From the NCBI GenBank assembly GCA_020205615.1, contig JAINUW010000499.1, forward strand, positions 1,090,001 through 1,154,000: DNA of 64,000 bases, read 5' to 3'. Below the pieces are notes generated by a model. The model worked only from the letters and a program-made list of their open reading frames with translations, ran no database searches and was not told the DNA's origin. The translations under genes and the position numbers were made by a program. Shown in pieces: positions 57,026 through 64,000 of this stretch (positions are counted from its first letter, which is position 1; every line of letters begins with the position of its first letter). Origin of the DNA: Panax quinquefolius. Lineage: Eukaryota; Streptophyta; Magnoliopsida; Apiales; Araliaceae.

Positions 57026-59448
57026 TGTGACGCCCCCAAAATTAGGTATACGTCACCCATCTTGGGTCGCCACTTACATGGTACATAAATTCAAATACAA
57101 CTTACTAACCTAAGCGTATGGTGTACAATACGACATAAAGCTGTGAGTTTGAATAAAATATTGTCTACTAGATATTATACAAACTCAAAAGGAGTCCTCA
57201 TTACAACTATTATCACACTATTTCACAGAATAGTGAGGACTACTAATGCTATTCTTCGGACCATTACTCCGTTCCCAGGACTCGTCCGGCTATGTTCTCA
57301 TTTTCCAAGAGAATAGTGATTGAAAGAAAGGTGAGCTCAACTAGCCCAAGAAGAAATATTATGACTAAGATAATGCGAATAAATTATCATTAGCCTTCAA
57401 CGATGTTAAAGCGATAAAATACAATAGACAACCGGTTTAAGCTGCAGCTGAATAAGCAATCCATTAAAAGAGTCAGTAGAGAATAAAGTCTACTATCTTT
57501 TAGGTTTAAAAGGTTTTCATCAATTTTTATCATTTGAGACTCAATTTTAATAAATAAACCACCACATCTAATCATCCCCGTACTGCGGTCGCCAAGGATT
57601 TTCATCAAATTATCAATGGTCATGACTATACCGAATCACCCACGGTCATAATCATACCAAAACTATCCATCATCGCATTACAGTGCCACCGAGGACTTTT
57701 GTCACATCATTTATATCAAGTCGTGATTATACCGAATGATCCTGGTCATAATCATACTAAGTTCATCTATGCACGTAAGCCAAAGATAACATAATATAAC
57801 ATGAGGATGATGACAATGACATAGTAATTCAATAAAACAAGTTCAAGAATTATTTAATCCATGAATTATTAACGTCCAAATTGTCAACATAATCTTGTTT
57901 TCAGAGAGTAAAATTCAAGAATGATCGGAAGAATATTTCCATGAGAAGATCTTTGGATGAAACGCAAATATCAAGGATATTCTACTAATTTCATGGAGTA
58001 TAGAAGTCAAAGTTTTAACCAACTAGGTATAATAAAGAATGGAATAACAAAAGAAATCACCGTGCATGCGGTACTTGCGATAGACAAAAGTTATTCAACG
58101 AATAATAATAACGGAACCAAAGTCGGATGAAATTCACAATGCAAGCGGGATGTTCCAGTGAGAATAATAAAGATGGAACCAGATCCGGTGTAAAACACAC
58201 GTGATAGGATATTCCAAGAATGATAAAAAGCGGAACCGGTCGGATTGTAAAACACGATGAGGATGTTCCAAATGAATAATAAAAAGCGGAACCGGTCGAT
58301 GTAAAACACCATGCAGGATGTTCCAATGAATAATAGAAGAATGTCACCAAGTATAGGGTAAACCAGCGTATCTGAGTTATTCCAGCAGAATAATAAGCAA
58401 TGGAATAACATAAGGATTTCACCAAGTATAGGTATGTCTGGCGATCAAAGTTATGTATAGGGTATGCCACTTTTACAAAAGTTATTCCAAGCAGAATAAT
58501 AATGAATGGAATAATAGAAGTTCTCTTCAAGAAGAAAGAATAACACCCCTTACCGTAAAAGAACTGAATATAGAAGTAGTGAAGTAGCAGAATACTCTTC
58601 TTCTTTCTATAATTTTCTCTCTATAGCTTCTTTCTATAATTTCTCTCTCTAGAGTTTCAATGAATTCGTAAGAAAATAATGAAGGAATGAGCTTCTATTT
58701 ATAGGAAAATGGAATGCATAGTAACTAATCCATGAACGGTCCAGATTGATTTACTTTAATCTGACGGTCCATATTTAAAGAAAAATCTTTTAAATAAAAT
58801 ATAATATATTCTATTTATATAAAAACATTTTACTATGCAAACACTATGCAATACTATGCAAAACACTATGCAAAACACTATGCAACACTATGCATAATAA
58901 AATATAATATATTCTATTTATAGAATAACTTTAATAAAGTATTCTATTTTATATAAAAAGATGTTTCTATTTTATTACGTTAATAATCTGAATAAAAAAA
59001 AAACGTCATTATCATTATAATATAATAATTCATATTATTAATCGATAATAATGGAATCAAACCGAGTGACTTCTCACATAGGCATCAATAATCAATAGTA
59101 GTGCTTTCTTATGCAACCACACGTATTCATCGTACTTTTACTACCGAGTAGTTCAACAAGATCAACCAGTAAAACTTCCGCCGTTATTTTAATAAAATAT
59201 TTTTTGTCGTTTTCTCAATCCAAACAATAATTACATTGTGGGGTCCACCAATGATTGAGTCGTTGTCACGAATATTCCCGCTAAACCGAATATTCCCCGA
59301 CCAATCGAATATAATATAACCACTTGCATACTTTGCAAAATTTATAAATACTACCCACAACTATAATATTATCTCAAATTCACACCATAATATTAAAAAT
59401 TATTTTGACAAAATTTAAATCTTTATTGATAAAATCTGGGGTCTCACA
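57026..59448 (-). repeat. 3' LTR of the third chromovirus derivative
   Basis: 2423 bp. On the plus strand it starts TGTGACGCCCCC and ends GGGGTCTCACA. TATA box (reversed tatttata) at 58696-58703, donor ACG/GTAAGG near 58552, a hairpin minisatellite at 58020-58520. The acceptor region reads attctcttgg/aaaatgag in element sense, so the CAG of the other copies is missing. Confidence 0.88.
58832..58890. repeat. Short tandem repeat ACACTATGCAAA in LTR U3
   Basis: Five to six units of 11-13 bp (aacactatgcaa with small indels) upstream of the TATA box in element sense. It is absent from the other LTRs here and could act as a repeated promoter motif; that is inference. Confidence 0.75.
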
Positions 59449-59599
59449 ATCTCCCTCCTTATGAAATTTAGCCCTCGAAATTAGGGTACGATACTGGTAT
59501 GATAAAGAGATGAGGATACCTTGAATACCTTTATCGTTTAAAATATTAAATTCATCTTTGAAATCATGAAAGCTATTCATTAACAATTCATCTTTTTTA

Positions 59600-61790
59600 C
59601 AAAGCTAAAGATATACAAGCTGTAAAACCAATAATCTTTGAGACGTAGCTTAATAGTATCACAACCATGAATTATCCATGCACCATCTTGGCTAAGGATA
59701 TTTGTGTTTTCAATTACTGATCATGATTATACCGAATAATCCGTGGTCATAATCATACCAAGTCTATCAATGCACTACTGGCCAAAGATGACTTTTACCA
59801 CATCCATGAATTAATATTTCATTCTTTGAGACTCATTTCAATAATTAATCCATATCATCGAATCATCCCCGCACTACGTGCCAAGGATATTCATTAGTAT
59901 CACGACCACTTAATTATCCATGCACTACTACCAAAGATAATCGTGTATTCATTAGTATCACGACCACAAATTATCCATACACTACTACCAAAGATAATCG
60001 TGTATTCATTAGTATCACGACCACAAATTATCCATGCACTACTACCAAAGATAATCGTGTATTCATTAGTATCACGACCACAAATTATCCATGCACTACT
60101 ACCAAAGATAATTGTGTATTCATTAGTATCACGACCACAAATTATCCATGCACTATGGCCAAAGATAATTGTGTATTCATTAAGTATCACGACCATTTAA
60201 TTATCCATGCACTACTACCAAAGATAATCGTGTATTCATTAGTATCACGACCACAAATTATCCATGCACTACTACCAAAGATAATCGTGTATTCATTAGT
60301 ATTACGACCACAAATTATCCATGCACTACTACCAAAGATAATTGTGTATTCATTAGTATCACGACCACAAATTATCCATGCACTACTACCAAAGATAATT
60401 GTGTATTCATTAGTATCACGACCACAAATTATCCATGCACTACTACCAAAGATAATTGTGTTTTCAATTACGGTTATGATTATACCGAACAATCCTCAGT
60501 TATAATCATACCAAGTCCATCTATGCACTACATGCCACGATGACTTTCAACATAATATAAGCATGAGGATAATGATATAAAGAATCAATCAAATGAGATA
60601 AAGGATAAATATTAAACATTTATAATATAATTTATCCGAGATTCAAGAATATCCCCATGTTATCAATCACTTAATAATCTCATAATCTAATAACATTAAT
60701 ATTATAATAATATTTTAATCACTTCTTAAATTTATAAACAATTTATCTCAATTGTTTACGCTTTACCATATAATGCATTTAATCATTCAAAAATGCCATA
60801 TTCATAAATTATCATCCCCAATTTCAAAATCCCTCATCAAAAATATGCATATATTCTATATAGGATTCTCTAGCCATAAAATCCTATTTTCAACTTTGTT
60901 ACTTCACATAACATATTTAACTCATATGTTCGTAACTAAACTATTTTCATGAAAAATACCAAATCAGTCCCAAAAATATTTCTTTTCTGGGATTTAGCAT
61001 AACATAGTCCCATAATGAAAATATATTTTTCTCGGAATTTTTAAAATTCATTTACTATTTTTTAAAAATCAATTTCTAATTAATTCCTTAAGAAATTAGC
61101 TACCTCAAGTTTAACTCCAAAAATTCCCAAATCTTGGCAAGACCTTACACATGTTAACGTGAGCTTCTAGTTTAAATTTCATGGTCATCGGAGTTATAGA
61201 ACTCTGGTTATAGCGTTTTTCGTCGGAAAAACCTAAATATTGAAATAGTCATAACTTGGTCATTTTAAGTCAGAATGAGCTCATTTTTGGACAGGAGATA
61301 CTTTATACCATATACCTTCATGTCCCAAAAGGCCAGAATTTTTCTCATAATTTAAGTGGCCGAAACAGCCTCTCTAAAATCATGGCAGAAGCTTTTTCGG
61401 TTTTTGCAGCTTTGCACTCCTTTGCTAAAATCAGTCCACACAAAAATCTACAACATCTTTTCCAGTAATTCCAATTGGATTAGTTAGGTAACTCATAGAT
61501 CTAACTCTAGGACTTGACCACATTCAAAAATTCAAAATATAATAGGAGATATGGTCAATTGAATATCATGTTACGTTTTTCACTAAAATCTGATTTTCAA
61601 CTCTTTGTGATTTCTAAGAAACTTTCATGTTTTTACATACTAACCAACATAACTCATCATAAAACTTACTAATATTTCATATACCCATGATTTTTATTAG
61701 TTCTATACTTTTATTATGACTTTCATCATAATCCACGTAAACAGATCCTTTTAGTTGAAGAAATATTTGAGGGTTTAAGAAATGGGTTTT
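59600..61790 (-). mobile_element. LTR-derived segment inserted in the third derivative
   Basis: It lies between the polypurine end and the RT linker, where pol should be. It carries the TAGTGCAT-type repeat (as the 57-bp array), the word tgattataccgaataatcc of LTRs, then a leader phrase (61090-61560) that matches 55190-55870 over several hundred bp: ggtcatcggagttatagaac, cataacttggtca, tttttggacaggag. It therefore derives from an LTR of the type at 49220-57025. No termini with duplication were found, so it may have joined by recombination or template switching. Confidence 0.65.
59884..60470. repeat. 57-bp tandem array, about ten units
   Basis: Units start (tcgtgtattcattag) at about 59941, 59998, 60055, 60112, 60169, 60227, 60284, 60341, 60398 and 60455, with a partial earlier unit from 59885. 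The unit contains tatcacgaccac, ttatccatgcacta and ctaccaaagataa. Because 57 is a multiple of three and the unit lacks stops in some frames, long frames are open on both strands (19-residue repeats); they are not genes. It is an amplified form of the LTR repeat near 7830-7900. Confidence 0.92.
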
Positions 61791-61799
61791 TGTACTGGG

Positions 61800-61942
61800 G
61801 TCAATACAAAATTCGATTTCACATTCTAGGGTAGGCTAGGAAGTCTTCAAGAATACGCCAAGAAATTTATTAATGATAGAAATATCATTCAAAACTGTTA
61901 CTCTCGTCCAAGACTTGGATAGTACGTCACATTAATACCAAC
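61800..61942 (-). pseudogene. Linker before reverse transcriptase, remnant
   Basis: In element sense it reads the NDISIINKF-like stretch and then the lead into RT, as at 20870-20990 in the second element. RT itself is missing. It stands between the LTR-derived segment and module copy 2. Confidence 0.7.
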
Positions 61943-62097
61943 TGTGACTTCTATCCCTTAACCTGGATAGCACCTCACAATGATACCTATCAACTTGCCA
62001 TCTTGATCATGGCGTCGCTTCTGAGAAAGTCGCGGCTAAGCGGTGCTTCCACACAAGGAAGTCAACAACGAAAGGATCGGGCTCTTTACTTATGGCT
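61943..62097 (-). repeat. ~150-bp module, copy 2
   Basis: It stands at the same place as copy 1 (20720-20869), between protease and RT linker. It contains acttgccatcttgatcatgg, cggtgcttccacacaaggaa and cgaaaggatcgggctcttta. Just left of it (about 61900-61942) its end is repeated once more (cttggatagtacgtcacatt), so there is a partial tandem copy. Confidence 0.7.
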
Positions 62098-62109
62098 TGA
62101 TATAACAGT

Positions 62110-62560
62110 TGATTAACTTTAGGATTTGGTTACTTTGAATTAAGTATAACAAAGTTGGTTAGGAATATGAAAGCTAACAACCTTACAAAAAGAATAATGA
62201 GTAGTTAATCAATCGTTTTCAAAAAATTACCTCAAAGGCAAGTATTTTCAAAGAGATAAGATGAGGTGTAAGCGTGAAAGTGTTTATTTGAAACAACAAG
62301 ATTAATAAGCGGTGGAGGTAACGAAGGTTTCTCCCAACGAAGTTTCAATAGATAAATCAAAGTCTAATTTCTCTGGAGTCAAATTTAAACGTTGAACGCA
62401 AGCAAGAGAGATAAAAGAATGGGTAGAACCGGTATCTAATAAGGTATAGACTTCGCAAGAATTTATAATTAACTAACCGTGCTAACTTCGTTCGGGTTAC
62501 CCACTTTTGAGAAGTCGTAAAAAACGCACTTCCGAAACCACCGATTTTGTTTTGTCCAGA
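62110..62560 (-). pseudogene. Protease remnant of the third derivative
   Basis: It matches 20290-20719 and 9700-10150. The active-site region is readable (gaaccggtatctaataaggt on the plus strand, i.e. LLDTGS in element sense), but the frame breaks before and after it. An 85-codon open piece (62614-62357) covers the linker (SKFGIVAPKATSGQNK). Confidence 0.75.
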
Positions 62561-63010
62561 TGTCGCCTTTGGTGCCACTATCCCAAATTTGGACTTGACT
62601 TCACTATACGACAAAATCGAGCTAAATGACCTTCTCTTCTTGAAATTTCCACTTCTATTATCTTTGCCATGATTACCACATAGAAGTGGTTACCATTCTT
62701 AGCATGATAATTTCCCCACGATGGTTATCATTGTTACGATGGCCGTTGCCACCGAAGATGATTATTATCGTGTTGTTGGTCGTTACCTTTTGGTTGGTGA
62801 CTCATTATCGCGCTCCAATAACCGAGCCCTATTCACAACATCTAAATACAAACATTGTCACAAAACAAGGGTTAATTAACATGCAACATATTATCACTAT
62901 ACTACCGTGACCAATCAAATACCAAATAAACTTAGGTAGGTCATACTAGCGAAAGAATTCCCGTCTCTCCCCTCCTAGTACTATTCTCACATCTTAGCAG
63001 GATCATATCC
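62561..63010 (-). pseudogene. gag remnant of the third derivative
   Basis: The basic Asn/Gly-rich part is recognisable (62690-62800) and, further right, the end of the capsid region (ataaccgagccctattcaca). The N-terminus including the start codon is deleted: the leader (ending about 62870) joins directly to the part equal to about 9240 in the first element. The segment 62930-63010 equals the leader just after the primer binding site. Confidence 0.75.
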
Positions 63011-63026
63011 TAAGCTCGATACCAAC

Positions 63027-63177
63027 TGTGACTCGGACACCAACTTATGTCAAGACCTCACATTGGTACCTATCACTTGCCACCGAAGGCAAGGCGTCCC
63101 CTACGGAGAGTGCGGCGGTGCATTCCCCATCAACGAGAAGTCACCCGGTGAGAGGCTGGGGCTCTTCACACTTATGG
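63027..63177 (-). repeat. ~150-bp module, copy 3, beside the primer binding site
   Basis: It contains tatcacttgccaccgaaggc, gtgcggcggtgcattcccca and gaggctggggctcttcacac. In element sense it lies between a primer-site word (about 63176-63188) and a second such word (about 63014-63026, gctcgataccaactg on the plus strand). Thus the LTR end/primer site junction is duplicated around the module. Confidence 0.7.
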
Positions 63178-63188
63178 CTCGATACCAA
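63176..63188 (-). other. Primer binding site of the third derivative
   Basis: In element sense TTGGTATCGAGCC, 2 nt from the LTR, a variant of the initiator tRNA-Met site. A second copy of the word occurs about 160 bp further into the element. Confidence 0.65.
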
Positions 63189-63190
63189 GC

Positions 63191-64000
63191 TGTGACGCCC
63201 CCAAAATTAGGTATACGTCACCCATCTTGGGTCGCCACTTACATGGTACATAAATTCAAATACAACTTACTAACCTAAGCTCATAGGTATGCAATCGACA
63301 TAAAGCGTGAGTTTGAATAAAAATATTGTCTACTAGATATTATACAAACTCAAAAGGAGTCCTCATTACAACTATTATCACACTATTTCACGAGAATAGT
63401 GAGGACTACTAATGCTATTCTCTCGGACCATTACTCCGTTCCCGACTCGTCCCGGCTATGTTCTCATTTCACGAAGAGAAACGGTGAAAGAAAAGGTGAG
63501 CTCAACTAGCCCAAGAAGAAATATTATGACTAAGATAATGCGAATAAATTATCATTAGCCTTCAACAAGTGTTAAGCGATAAAATACAATAGACAACCGG
63601 TTTAAGCTGCGGCAATGGAATAAGCAATCCATTAAAAGAGTCAAGTAGAGAATAAAGTCTACTATCTTTTAGGTTTAAAAAGGTTTTCATCAATTTTTAT
63701 CATTTGAGACTCGACTTAATAAATAAACCACCACATCTAATCATCCCCGTACCACGGTCAAGGATTTTCATCAAATTATCAATGGTCATGACTATACCGA
63801 ATCACCCCGGTCATAATCATACCAAAAACTATCCATCTTTGCATTACAGAGCCACCGAGGACTTTTGTCACATCATTTATATCAAGTCATGATTATACCA
63901 AGAATGATCCCTGGTCATAATCATACTAAGTTCATCTACGCACGTAAGCCAAAGATAACATAATATAACATGAGGATGATGACAATGACATAGTAATTCA
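63191..64000 (-). repeat. 5' LTR of the third derivative, cut by the window end
   Basis: Colinear with 57026-57830 (TGTGACGCCCCCAAAATTAGG onward in shorter words) with small differences clustered at C/G-containing spots. In element sense this is the 3' end of the LTR. Confidence 0.9.

Larger units (their letters stand above)
57026..64000 (-). mobile_element. Third chromovirus derivative, deleted and mosaic, incomplete at the window end
   Basis: On the minus strand. The 3' LTR is at 57026-59448, a polypurine tract at about 59450-59462, and the 5' LTR begins at 63191 and leaves the window. The internal part is about 3.7 kb. In element sense it contains the primer binding site, one module copy, a gag remnant, a protease remnant, a second module copy, the linker before RT, and then about 2.1 kb of LTR-derived sequence in place of RT, RNase H and integrase. 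It cannot be autonomous. The left flank is ctcac; the right one is not visible. Confidence 0.85.

Noticed and set aside
59884..60470. CRISPR-like regular spacing
   Set aside because: The units are fully repeated without unique spacers, and the window is plant nuclear DNA.
59900..60505. Frames of 98-116 codons on both strands with 19-residue repeats
   Set aside because: The 57-bp unit is a multiple of three and lacks stops in some frames, so long frames appear on both strands automatically. The DNA is an LTR-derived minisatellite.

Overview
The window looks like nuclear DNA of a flowering plant, probably a eudicot. It is AT-rich and filled with nested LTR retrotransposons of plant-type lineages: Athila-like, chromovirus of the Tekay/Del type, and a SIRE-like Ty1/copia LTR. 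It also holds Stowaway-type MITEs and an intron-bearing nuclear tRNA-Tyr gene. I recognise no ordinary host protein gene. The species cannot be named from the sequence alone.

Layout. 1-2359: 3' end and 3' LTR of an Athila-like element whose body lies left of the window. 2360-16716: a three-layer nest. A SIRE-like LTR fragment (2360-2945 and 16669-16716) was hit by a Ty3/gypsy-type solo LTR (2946-16663). That LTR was then hit by a chromovirus (5932-15847, perfect 5-bp target duplication CAGAC). 16909-25003: a second, internally deleted chromovirus derivative. 25004-27457: low-copy flank with two Stowaway-like MITEs. 27458-31790: one full tRNA-Tyr gene followed by a ~530-bp tandem array in which every unit repeats only the 3' half of that tRNA. 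31791-35284: decayed sequence with a C-rich repeat and an LTR-like leader. 35285-47327: an Athila-like element on the minus strand with near-identical LTRs but broken genes. 47328-49219: degenerate minisatellites and another LTR-like leader. 49220-57025: a minus-strand LTR split by a solo LTR (50238-54172, perfect duplication TGTTC). 57026-64000: a third chromovirus derivative, minus strand, running off the window.

Function. The coding pieces are retroelement gag, protease, reverse transcriptase, RNase H, integrase and chromodomain segments plus the Athila third ORF, all interrupted. The chromovirus LTRs share one plan: a TATA box, a short leader, a conserved GGTAAG-type splice donor, a ~1.2-kb stretch full of hairpin minisatellites, a pyrimidine-rich CAG acceptor in four of the copies, then the primer binding site for initiator tRNA-Met.

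Most unusual. Several unrelated LTR or leader regions carry arrays of short dyads. In two of them (4160-4850 and 54720-55025) the stem sequences differ between units while complementarity is kept. Other points are the tRNA-Tyr 3'-half array, a ~150-bp module found at three sites including beside a primer binding site, and a template-switch footprint in one LTR. Copy-to-copy differences concentrate at a few C/G-containing motifs, so some frameshifts may be consensus errors rather than true decay.
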